From NCBI RefSeq assembly GCF_018403765.1, contig NZ_BOVQ01000004.1:1-64000 (forward strand): a stretch of 64,000 nucleotides of DNA. Direction: 5' to 3'. Source of the DNA: Lactococcus nasutitermitis (lineage in GTDB: Bacteria > Bacillota > Bacilli > Lactobacillales > Streptococcaceae). Below the pieces are notes generated by a model. It did no database searches and was not told where the DNA came from. It saw nothing but the letters and a program-made list of their open reading frames with translations. A program made the position numbers and the translations under genes. Positions 53,557 through 61,143 of this stretch are shown here, in pieces; the first letter of the stretch is position 1, and each line of letters starts with the position of its first letter.

Positions 53557-54072
53557 TTAAATTTTTCCGATAGAGGCCGAAGATGATGCTTCTTTTTCTT
53601 GTTCTTCTTGAATCCGTTCTGCTTTAAAGTTAACAGATTTTTCTTTTAAACTTGCTATAAGCAATAGTTTAAATAACTGAGCATCACTTTGTTTTCGTTC
53701 TATTTGGACACTATCAAATTCTTCTGCATTTCGAGGGACAATAATCTCACGTCTCGCCCATTCATTGACTAATACCTGATAACTTGTTTTTTCATTTTCA
53801 TAATCTTCGAGATAATAATTTAAGTCATCATCGTCCCAATCCAGCTCTTTAAGTGTTCCTGTTGTTGCTTCAATTTGATTGATAAGATTGAGTGTTAGAG
53901 CGACCAATTCACGCTCTGACAATGCTGGTAAGTCAAATTGCAATAAAACATCTCGTTCAAAATAATCAAGTTCTTGATAGCTAATGTCGACGGTGTCAAT
54001 GATACCTTCCGCATAGATAATGGCATTATTTCCTTTTTGAGAGTAGCTAATTCGTTTTTCTTTTGTTTTCAT
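53557..54072 (-). CDS. 171-residue protein sharing a domain with the helicase C-terminus
   Basis: Residues ~45-115 (FDLPALSERELVALTLNLI, later SYQVLVNEWARR) match the end of the helicase frame (FDLSLLSDSELAVLTFNLI, later AYLQLRNEWKQR) position by position. The protein is acidic in the middle (LDWDDDDLNYYLEDYENE) and ends in a charged tail. Function unknown; the shared domain suggests binding to a common partner or to DNA. It is followed by the repeat palindrome and the methylase gene. Confidence 0.6.
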   Translation of the reverse strand: MKTKEKRISYSQKGNNAIIYAEGIIDTVDISYQELDYFERDVLLQFDLPALSERELVALTLNLINQIEATTGTLKELDWDDDDLNYYLEDYENEKTSYQVLVNEWARREIIVPRNAEEFDSVQIERKQSDAQLFKLLLIASLKEKSVNFKAERIQEEQEKEASSSASIGKI

Positions 54073-54084
54073 ATCATTTACCTA

Positions 54085-54426
54085 TTAAATTGCCTTTCCT
54101 TTAATGATAGGTAGCTCTTTAGTTGTTATAGCAGCTGCTTGTAGTTTCCCTTTTTGTTCGACTTTTGCTTGGTCTAAGCGATTATAAAAATTTACTTGTC
54201 TTTTAGCTTTAGCAGAGCCTATTTTTTCAGTTCTTTCTTTTCCCAATGGGGATTGACTTGTTAGATGTTGTACGTCAGTTTGATGAGCAACTGTTATTTC
54301 TCTATATTTCCAACCTTGTTGTTCTGCTAAATGCTGTGCGCGGCTATCTGCCTCAAATAAGTCTTTTGCTTCAAGGGAATAATCAAAGTCTGCACCATCG
54401 TTCATTTTTGCAATATATTTTTCCAT
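54085..54426 (-). CDS. 113-residue protein with the shared FYxRLxQxKxEQKxK tail
   Basis: The N-terminal ~55 residues (MEKYIAKMNDGADFDYSLEA, then RAQHLAEQQGWKYREITV) form a small acidic domain. The last ~38 residues (NFYNRLDQAKVEQKGKLQAA and ...IIKGKAI) closely match the end of the neighbouring TOPRIM protein. It is probably a free-standing carrier of that tail. 20-nt gap to the TOPRIM gene. Confidence 0.6.
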   Translation of the reverse strand: MEKYIAKMNDGADFDYSLEAKDLFEADSRAQHLAEQQGWKYREITVAHQTDVQHLTSQSPLGKERTEKIGSAKAKRQVNFYNRLDQAKVEQKGKLQAAAITTKELPIIKGKAI

Positions 54427-54446
54427 TTGTTTTACCTCACTTTTCC

Positions 54447-56549
54447 CTAAATAGCCTTTCCTTTAACGATAGATGTTTCCGTAGTTGCAGCAGCGGCTTC
54501 TATTTTTGCTTTTTGTTCGGCTTTCGACTGTTCTAAACGATTGTAAAAATTAGCCTGCCCTTTTGGTTTCATTACAGACGGTTTTGAAGAAGGTTTTGTC
54601 TCTTGCGAAGTCATCGCTTTTTCCGAAGTTTCCCGTACTTTAGGAGTCTCACTTTCCACTTGATCAGATACTGGTACTTCTGGGGCACGGGAGCTTTCTC
54701 CCAACTTAACCCTAGGGTTAGGGTTAATATTAACCTTAGAGTGTTCTTCTAAAGCAAATCGTTGTTCCATTTGTTCGCCAACTTCTTTAAGTTCATTTGC
54801 AACTTTAAGTAATGGGGCATGGAGAGTGTTTTTAACACTAATTCGAGCATCATTTAGAGAAGATGATACTTGCCCCTTCTTTTCTTCTACTTTTACTTGA
54901 ACTACATGAAGCATTTGAGCAAAGAGTTCTCGAATTTGAACTATAAGGCCTCGCACTTCTTGTTGAGCATCCTCTGGAGACTGCACAGGAAGTGTTGGAG
55001 CATTTTCCTTAAACTGACTAATAAGTCCTTCAATTTTAGAAAAATGCTCTGACAAAACTTTATCTAATTCATCTTTTGTTAAAAAGACCTGCTCTTTTTC
55101 TTGAATTTCTTCAATTTGTTGAGGGAGAGTTTCAACCAAGGGAACAACTGGCGTTTTAGCCACAAAACTTTCACGCTTTCCATTGATAAGATAAGTTCTT
55201 GGTTGCTCAACTTCATTAGAATCTGACGTACTAACTTGAGCATTAACCATTGGTTCTTCTGATACTTTTTCTTCTTGTGAAGCATCAGTAGTGAAGGTGT
55301 CATTATAATCTCTAGCATTTTCAATTTCAGTTGGCTCATCAGGATAAGGAATCCCTTGATTAAAAAGATTATTTAAATTTTCATCATAGATTTGAAAAAA
55401 AGATTCGGTAGTTTCCATTTGTAAAAGTCCCTTCTTTGTTTGCTGGAGCATTTCGTTCCAGTCATTTTTTTCTTGATTTTCTGCAAGTGGCGGTAAATCT
55501 GTCACTGCGTAATGTACGGCATTAGGATATTGTTGAATGAAATTATTAACAAATTTTCGTCCACCTTCATCATTATCATAAGCAAATGTAATAAGATTTT
55601 GAGGGACACCTTCTAACGTCTCTGTCAGCTTATCAAAAGTGTTCAAAAATTCTTCTTGTTCCTTGATGGATAATTCAGGTTTTCCCAGAATTTCTGACAT
55701 ATATTTTGAAATGACATTGGGTTTATACCCATCATTAGAAATAAGTAAAACATCAGTTAAAGAGTCTTGATGCAATTCATAATAGCTCATTAAATCAATC
55801 GGAGCTTCACATACCACAATTCGTTCAGGACGTCCTATTCTAACTGCAAGCCCACTATAAGCACCTGAGTTTTTGATGACACGTTTCAAATGTCCGCTTT
55901 TGTGATCAGTATGAATTTCTGGATAGTATCCTATCCCTTGCACACTTCCCCCAAGCATTTTACCTGTGCGCTCAAAATGTTTAAAAACGACGACAGGTTC
56001 TGTAAAAGTTGAATCATCTTCTAATGTATTACGCCACTCCGATTGAGCTAAAACACCTTGTTGTTCAAAGAATCTTATTGTTTTACTAGAGAGTTGCCGC
56101 TCATTTTTGAGATAATTTTCTGCAAGCTCCTTTGATGGCGCATCTGTTAAATAATAATTAAAAGGAACGGCTTGTGGAACTTTCGAAGTATCAAAGGGTT
56201 TAAATTCCGTATTTGTGAGATACGCAAGTGACTCTCTGAAATATTTTTGACGTTCCTCTTTTGTTTGTGCATTATTACGAATAAGTGAAACAAGTTCAAT
56301 CGGCCCTCCCCACAAATTTTGACCGTACCATTGGAAGCGATTGTTCTTGCGGTCAAGCCAAAAACTGGTATGCCCATTCCACTCAAACATTCCTGATTTC
56401 ATTGGTTTAAGTCCAAGTTGTTGTGCCACGTCAAAAATATCAGCAGTTTTTGCTTCCTCCAGCAATCGCTCACGTTCTTCATGACTTGTTAATCCTTGTG
56501 GTTGTTTTATTTCTTCACGAATTCCGTCGTGTCGGTTATAATTTACCAT
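54447..56549 (-). CDS. DUF3991/TOPRIM-domain protein (PcfD/primase-like)
   Basis: A 700-residue protein. Residues ~30-90 resemble a CHC2-type primase start without the zinc ligands (FEWNGHTSFWLDRKNNRFQW), residues ~115-210 fit DUF3991, and TOPRIM motifs follow: VVCEAPIDLMS (~245) and FAYDNDEGGRKF (~321). The second half is a low-complexity acidic linker with helices. It ends in the shared tail (NFYNRLEQSKAEQKAKIEAA and ...IVKGKAI) and carries a telomere-like repeat read as KVNINPNPR. It likely handles DNA during transfer, as PcfD-type proteins do. Confidence 0.75.
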   Translation of the reverse strand: MVNYNRHDGIREEIKQPQGLTSHEERERLLEEAKTADIFDVAQQLGLKPMKSGMFEWNGHTSFWLDRKNNRFQWYGQNLWGGPIELVSLIRNNAQTKEERQKYFRESLAYLTNTEFKPFDTSKVPQAVPFNYYLTDAPSKELAENYLKNERQLSSKTIRFFEQQGVLAQSEWRNTLEDDSTFTEPVVVFKHFERTGKMLGGSVQGIGYYPEIHTDHKSGHLKRVIKNSGAYSGLAVRIGRPERIVVCEAPIDLMSYYELHQDSLTDVLLISNDGYKPNVISKYMSEILGKPELSIKEQEEFLNTFDKLTETLEGVPQNLITFAYDNDEGGRKFVNNFIQQYPNAVHYAVTDLPPLAENQEKNDWNEMLQQTKKGLLQMETTESFFQIYDENLNNLFNQGIPYPDEPTEIENARDYNDTFTTDASQEEKVSEEPMVNAQVSTSDSNEVEQPRTYLINGKRESFVAKTPVVPLVETLPQQIEEIQEKEQVFLTKDELDKVLSEHFSKIEGLISQFKENAPTLPVQSPEDAQQEVRGLIVQIRELFAQMLHVVQVKVEEKKGQVSSSLNDARISVKNTLHAPLLKVANELKEVGEQMEQRFALEEHSKVNINPNPRVKLGESSRAPEVPVSDQVESETPKVRETSEKAMTSQETKPSSKPSVMKPKGQANFYNRLEQSKAEQKAKIEAAAATTETSIVKGKAI
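54707..54740. repeat. Telomere-like repeat, copy 4 (in TOPRIM gene)
   Basis: TTAACCCTAGGGTTAGGGTT then AATATTAACCTTAGA. Two overlapping palindromes are present: CCCTAGGG and GGTTAATATTAACC. Coding strand reads VNINPNP. Confidence 0.85.
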
Positions 56550-56562
56550 TTTTACTCCTTTC

Positions 56563-58056
56563 CTAGGCTACTTTATTTTCTACAACACCATGATCAACCA
56601 GTTGCTCAGGCTCTACTTTATCTAAAAATTCTTCTACATCATCCATATAGCGACGATAACGATACCAATTTCTATCTGTTGGATCGTTGGCCAGTAATGA
56701 GGCGTTGGGGTGGTCATTGACTGTGTATTTTTTGTCTTCAAAGACATATTGACCTGCGATAAATAAGAGGGCTGTATTATCGTTTAAACGTCCGATTTCA
56801 TCAGGAGTAAACAAATCACGTGCTTGTTTTTGATATTGAGTAGAGCCACCATTTCTTCCATACGACTGTGTCCGATTACGAATAGAGATGGTTTGCTTTC
56901 CTGCGCGCTGTGAGAGATAACTTGTTGTCTCTTTTTCATCGCCTCCTAAGAATAGTAAGCTATCACAGGTATTGAGCAAGGTTTCCCAACCTGTTTTATA
57001 CATCGCTTTGAGCTGAGCTAAAGCTTGTAAAATAATCACAATCGACATCTCACGACTACGAAAGGTAGCTAGAGCTTTATCAATATTAGGGATACGTCCA
57101 ATATTTGCAAACTCATCTAAAATAAAACGCACGTGTAAAAGTGTTTTTCCTTCAGGAAGTTCTCTCGTTCCTTGCAATACTTCATCCACTTTTTTACGGA
57201 GTTTTTCCATAACAGTTGACAGAAAAATTGAAGCGATAAAGTTATAACTATCATCTGTTTCAGGAATAGCTAAGAATACTGCTGTCTTATTTTCATTCCA
57301 AGACTCAATATCCATTGTGTCTTCTGCAATAATGTTTTGCACTTTATCGTGGTCAAAAACAGAAAAACGTGTACCAGCAATCGCCAAAGCACTCGCACGT
57401 GTTTCAGCTTTGAACAAATCATTAAAGAGTGTCCATTGTTTGTAAGCATAGTTATTGGGATGGAGCATATTTTGTTCTTCAAACCAATCCTCTACAATAC
57501 TAGGGACTTTTGGATCTTTTCGCTCAATATTACGAAACATATCAGCTGCCATTCCCAAGTGAGGAATATAATCATTGTCTTTCCCATCAATCCAAAGAAA
57601 GGTTAAGATAGCTCTAGCAAGCACTCCTTCAGCACGTTGCCAAAAGTCTTCACTGGTGTTATCTCCTTTTTTAGTTGCTTCTGAAATAGCACCAAAAATA
57701 CGGTCAATGTCCATTTCTTCTTCGACATACTTAAAAACGTTAAAACGATCACTATTAACAAAAGTAGAAAGATCGAAAATTTTGACTTGATACCCAGCTT
57801 CTTCTAGCATCTTTCCACATTCTCGAACTAATAAACCTTTAGGATCTGTTACAATATAACTTCCCAATAACTGCATGAGGTTTGGTTTAACAAAAGTATA
57901 AGTTTTTCCAGAACCTGGGCCTCCTAAGACACAAATATTTTTATTCTTTTGATAAGCAAAAGGGATGCGTTTATTATAAAGCCCCATTCTTGCACGTTTT
58001 GTGAAAATAATATTGTAATCAACAGGGATTTTTCTTTCAATAGTTGCTTCTCTCAT
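56563..58056 (-). CDS. VirD4/TraG-type coupling protein, ATPase part
   Basis: The 497-residue protein links the relaxosome to the transfer channel. Walker A VLGGPGSGKTYTFVKPN (~44-60), SYIVTDPKGLLVRE, Walker B RFILDEFANIGRI (~308), and SIVIILQALAQLKAMY are all typical. It lacks the N-terminal membrane helices, which are encoded by the preceding gene. AGGAGG lies 6 nt before the ATG, and the start overlaps the preceding stop (ATGA). The C-terminus ends with YRRYMDDVEEFLDKVE. Confidence 0.9.
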   Translation of the reverse strand: MREATIERKIPVDYNIIFTKRARMGLYNKRIPFAYQKNKNICVLGGPGSGKTYTFVKPNLMQLLGSYIVTDPKGLLVRECGKMLEEAGYQVKIFDLSTFVNSDRFNVFKYVEEEMDIDRIFGAISEATKKGDNTSEDFWQRAEGVLARAILTFLWIDGKDNDYIPHLGMAADMFRNIERKDPKVPSIVEDWFEEQNMLHPNNYAYKQWTLFNDLFKAETRASALAIAGTRFSVFDHDKVQNIIAEDTMDIESWNENKTAVFLAIPETDDSYNFIASIFLSTVMEKLRKKVDEVLQGTRELPEGKTLLHVRFILDEFANIGRIPNIDKALATFRSREMSIVIILQALAQLKAMYKTGWETLLNTCDSLLFLGGDEKETTSYLSQRAGKQTISIRNRTQSYGRNGGSTQYQKQARDLFTPDEIGRLNDNTALLFIAGQYVFEDKKYTVNDHPNASLLANDPTDRNWYRYRRYMDDVEEFLDKVEPEQLVDHGVVENKVA

Positions 58057-58424
58057 ATGTCGCCTCCTGGATCTGCGAAATGGTTGATTTCTTCAAGCGT
58101 TGCTAAACGTGCAGAACCATGTTCTTCATTATTCCTATAAACACCGTGGTCATTACCACGAACATAGGCTACAAGTCCAATAAACCCACCAATGACTGCC
58201 AATAAAAAGCCTAAAGCTGTCGGCCAATAAAGAAAACGAAGATTTTGTTGAAGCAAATGAGACAAAAGATGATTAGAAAAAAGAAAATTGAATTGCTCGA
58301 TGACAGTTTCACCAGGCAAATCTGAAAGTAAATTTCCGAGCCAAAAACCTAAAATAAAAAGCCCTCCTGAAAGTGCCAGGTAGGACTTGAGTTTCTTTTG
58401 ATAAGGGTGGCTATCTTTTGCCAT
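58053..58424 (-). CDS. Membrane-anchor part of the coupling protein
   Basis: A 123-residue protein with two membrane segments (YLALSGGLFILGFWLGNLL; LYWPTALGFLLAVIGGFIGLV) followed by NEEHGSARLATLEEI, the segment that in undivided VirD4 proteins comes just before the nucleotide-binding domain. It is thus the missing N-terminus of the next gene product, in another frame. Start MAKDSHP at 58424 is chosen for GGTGGAGG upstream; a start at 58478 would overlap the previous gene by 68 nt. Confidence 0.8.
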   Translation of the reverse strand: MAKDSHPYQKKLKSYLALSGGLFILGFWLGNLLSDLPGETVIEQFNFLFSNHLLSHLLQQNLRFLYWPTALGFLLAVIGGFIGLVAYVRGNDHGVYRNNEEHGSARLATLEEINHFADPGGDI

Positions 58425-58602
58425 AGTTTTCCTCCACCGTTTCAAGCAACAACGGGCCAGTATCCCCAAAGGGATCAAGAATTATAATTTGTGTATCTTT
58501 ATCCTTAAAAGCTTTTAGAATTTTTAGTTTGAATATAGTTGTATCTTTTTTATCAATCACAATCATGGGATTTTTAACCTTTAAATCAGCACTATTTTTC
58601 AT
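58411..58602 (-). CDS. 63-residue protein of unknown function
   Basis: A small charged protein (MIVIDKKDTTIFKLKILKAF, then IIILDPFGDTGPLLLETVEE) with a beta-alpha-beta-like pattern. It sits between the PcfB-like and coupling-protein genes and overlaps the latter by 14 nt. I recognise no family. Confidence 0.5.
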   Translation of the reverse strand: MKNSADLKVKNPMIVIDKKDTTIFKLKILKAFKDKDTQIIILDPFGDTGPLLLETVEENYGKR

Positions 58603-58603
58603 A

Positions 58604-59131
58604 TTATCCTACTCCTTTACTTTTTTGTAGTGTACTCTGTGTTACGTTTTCCCCTACCTGTTTGCTTACTTGAGCTAATTTTTCTTTTTGTTCGACTTGT
58701 GACGTTTGAAGTTTTTCTTCAAAGGATTGTTGCTTGGGATTTTTAAGTAACTGACTAGCTGTCTCTCCAGGGCGTGTCGTAAGCTGTTCAAAAATCCCTT
58801 GCAATGCTTTTTGAGCCAGCTTCTCATCTTTTACTTTAAAAAACAGATTTGTTCCACCCTCCACTTTTTTAAAAGCGAAAGGTAACCCTTGGTCATTAAA
58901 ATAATTTCTGACCTTGTTTAAATCTACTTTCTGATCTAAAAATTTTGAAGTAACCGAATCTTGAGATTGTAGCAGGCGATGAAGCTTGTTTTCTCCTGTA
59001 GTAGGTTGGCCACGATGTTCTAGCCAAACGTGTAATCCGTCTCGTGAGAGATTTTCAAGCACCTGAAGAAGTGTTCGCAACGTATTGGTTCCATTGATGA
59101 AGAATTTATCAATTACTTCTTTTTGTTCCAT
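58604..59131 (-). CDS. PcfB/DUF3801-like transfer protein with tail motif
   Basis: A 175-residue protein whose first ~110 residues (INGTNTLRTLLQVLENLSRD; FAFKKVEGGTNLFFKVKDEK) fit DUF3801, the family of PcfB-like proteins encoded next to VirD4 in Gram-positive transfer systems. The end (SFEEKLQTSQVEQKEKLAQV) is a diverged copy of the shared tail. Start at 59131 with AAAGGAATTTC; an in-frame upstream ATG at 59149 lacks support. Confidence 0.75.
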   Translation of the reverse strand: MEQKEVIDKFFINGTNTLRTLLQVLENLSRDGLHVWLEHRGQPTTGENKLHRLLQSQDSVTSKFLDQKVDLNKVRNYFNDQGLPFAFKKVEGGTNLFFKVKDEKLAQKALQGIFEQLTTRPGETASQLLKNPKQQSFEEKLQTSQVEQKEKLAQVSKQVGENVTQSTLQKSKGVG

Positions 59132-59149
59132 GAAATTCCTTTCTAGCAA

Positions 59150-59181
59150 AAAACCAATCTCTAATTTGAGATTGGTTTTTA
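59150..59181 (-). terminator. Terminator after the first Fic gene
   Basis: AAAAACCAATCTC (59150-59162) pairs with GAGATTGGTTTTT (59169-59181); T residues follow on the minus strand. It splits the element operon into expression blocks. Confidence 0.75.
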
Positions 59182-59254
59182 CATTTATAACTTTGAAGAT
59201 TGAGAAGAAGAAAAATTTTGAGAATTTTTGGAGGATTTCGCTCCTTTCCTTCTG

Positions 59255-60073
59255 CTAATCTTTTTTATCTTTGAAAATTTTGATGACTAACTCGTGTTTT
59301 CCATCAAATAAAAGATTATCTACAAATTTGTTTAAATATTCATCTGTACGATACTTTGAGGTTGTTGCTGCATTTGACAAGACCAGTGCATCTCTAAAGA
59401 ACTTGGAATTATTCTTAAAAGGTTTGTTATTAACCTCAAATCCCATATGCCTTAAATATTTAATTAAGAAGACCGCTGAGGTACGTGTATTTCCTTCACG
59501 AAAAGGGTACGTTTGCCATATCCCTGATACAAATTTCATCACTTGATTTGCAATATCGTGCTTATTCATTCCTGAATAATCTCTATTTTTTTCGATATCA
59601 AAATCATAAGCTAAATTATCCGCAATCATTGTTGCATTTGCATACTCAACACTCTTGCCATTTAATACAGGCTCAGCCTTGGTTATATTCTCTTTACGAT
59701 ATTGCCCCACAGGATAACGAAAACTCTCAATACCATAAAAAAGGCGCTTATGATAATTGAGCAAGGTAACAGGACTTAAACTAAAGCCTTCTTCTGCTAA
59801 AATTTGAGAAATTCTAAGTGATGAAATATCAGCCTCTTCAAAACGTTTTTGTTCTTCCGATTCATTAGTAGAGTAATAGGCTTTGACGTTCTTTTCAATT
59901 TCTTGATAGCTTGTTTTACCATCAATATGCGCTTGAGCCTGCTCTACCATATATTCCGATGGGACTAGTCCGTCCGTTTTTTGAAGTCCAAAGGCGGTTT
60001 CCCAGAGTTCTAACTTATACTTACTGCTATACTCTGTCTTTTCAACCTGATAAGGTCTTTCGTCAAAATCCAT
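59255..60073 (-). CDS. Fic-domain protein with catalytic His replaced by Tyr
   Basis: A 272-residue Fic-fold protein. The motif region reads FVSGIWQTYPFREGNTRTSA: the residue before PFREGN, normally the catalytic His, is Tyr189 (codon TAC, 59507-59509). The rest of the anion-hole motif (EGNTR) is intact. An N-terminal helical part (YMVEQAQAHIDGKTSYQEIE) resembles the antitoxin-like domains of the family. AMP transfer is probably lost, so it may act as a regulator or binding partner. AAGGAGTCACAC precedes the ATG. Confidence 0.8.
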   Translation of the reverse strand: MDFDERPYQVEKTEYSSKYKLELWETAFGLQKTDGLVPSEYMVEQAQAHIDGKTSYQEIEKNVKAYYSTNESEEQKRFEEADISSLRISQILAEEGFSLSPVTLLNYHKRLFYGIESFRYPVGQYRKENITKAEPVLNGKSVEYANATMIADNLAYDFDIEKNRDYSGMNKHDIANQVMKFVSGIWQTYPFREGNTRTSAVFLIKYLRHMGFEVNNKPFKNNSKFFRDALVLSNAATTSKYRTDEYLNKFVDNLLFDGKHELVIKIFKDKKD

Positions 60074-60145
60074 GTGTGACTCCTTTCCTTACTTTAATAA
60101 ATTTTTTTATCATAACGCAGCATTTTTGGGACTTCTTATCAATTG

Positions 60146-61084
60146 TTATAATTTGGGAGAAATATCGTTTGATTTTGTTTCCTGATTATCTGATGAATTA
60201 AGTGCTTTTTCCTGATGTTTTTTAGCAGAGGCCAGTTTTTCATAAAACTTGGAACTATTATTCTCTACGTTTACTGATGTAGAATTTTTCTGATGTTCCG
60301 TTTGTTTGATATTTTCTTCATAGAGTTTCAAAACTTCTATGCGTTCATCCAATTCTTTATCCACATAATCCGCAACTAATGCCGTAAAAGGCGTTCGATT
60401 ACCCGTCTTTTGAGTTTCAGCAAGCACATTCATATACTTAATTCTACTTTGAATATCAGGCTGTATAATCGTAATAGGATAGCCATTCCTGGTTAAAGCA
60501 AATTCCATTAACAAACGTGCCGTACGTCCATTTCCATCCAAGAATGGGTGAATGGTCACAAAGCGTTGATGGAGTTCTGCCGCATATTGAACAGGATGTA
60601 GCTCATATTGAGCCTTTTCGTTCCAAAAAATTAAATCCTCCATTTGTTTACGAATCAAGTGTGGTTGAGGATAAGGATTAAATTCGGCTCCTCTCGGACG
60701 TACAGGAACAACACGATAAGCACCAGGTATCCCTTCTCCCTTCATCGACTGCAACGTCGCAAAACGATTCAGCTGTTGAATGACACGTTCATTGATTGCC
60801 TGCTCGCCAGTTACTAAGGCTTTCATATAGTCGTAAGCCTCACTCAAATCTAAAGTTTCAAGGATATCTTTTACAGGAACCCCATGCAACGTAACACCAG
60901 CATCTAAAATTGCTTCTGTTTCACTATATTCTAGTGTCCCACCTTCTAATTTAGTAGATGACCAAATATGCTCAAACTTTTTAGATTTATCGAGAACAGC
61001 TAGTTGCTGCATATCCAAAGGACGATAACTTTGCATTTCATCAAGCTTTTTGGTTAATTGTTCTAATCTTTCATTTAGACTCAT
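60146..61084 (-). CDS. Fic AMP-transferase-type protein with self-inhibitory motif and tail
   Basis: A 312-residue class II-type Fic protein. The catalytic motif HPFLDGNGRTAR (His179) is complete and the N-terminal inhibitory motif S43-TKL-E47-G48 is present. Such proteins transfer AMP to target proteins and are held inactive by the Glu. The end (KFYEKLASAKKHQEKAL) matches the tail on the transfer proteins, so this one may be bound to, or moved by, the transfer machine. The target is unknown. Confidence 0.85.
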   Translation of the reverse strand: MSLNERLEQLTKKLDEMQSYRPLDMQQLAVLDKSKKFEHIWSSTKLEGGTLEYSETEAILDAGVTLHGVPVKDILETLDLSEAYDYMKALVTGEQAINERVIQQLNRFATLQSMKGEGIPGAYRVVPVRPRGAEFNPYPQPHLIRKQMEDLIFWNEKAQYELHPVQYAAELHQRFVTIHPFLDGNGRTARLLMEFALTRNGYPITIIQPDIQSRIKYMNVLAETQKTGNRTPFTALVADYVDKELDERIEVLKLYEENIKQTEHQKNSTSVNVENNSSKFYEKLASAKKHQEKALNSSDNQETKSNDISPKL

Positions 61085-61143
61085 AATTTGGTTCCTTTAT
61101 TTTTTCGTGCTAATCTCATTCTATTATATCATAATCTTCATTA

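Noticed and set aside
58053-58602. Frameshift error as the cause of the split coupling protein
   Set aside because: The ATGA overlap with a well-placed AGGAGG suggests designed coupling; kept as an alternative but not preferred.
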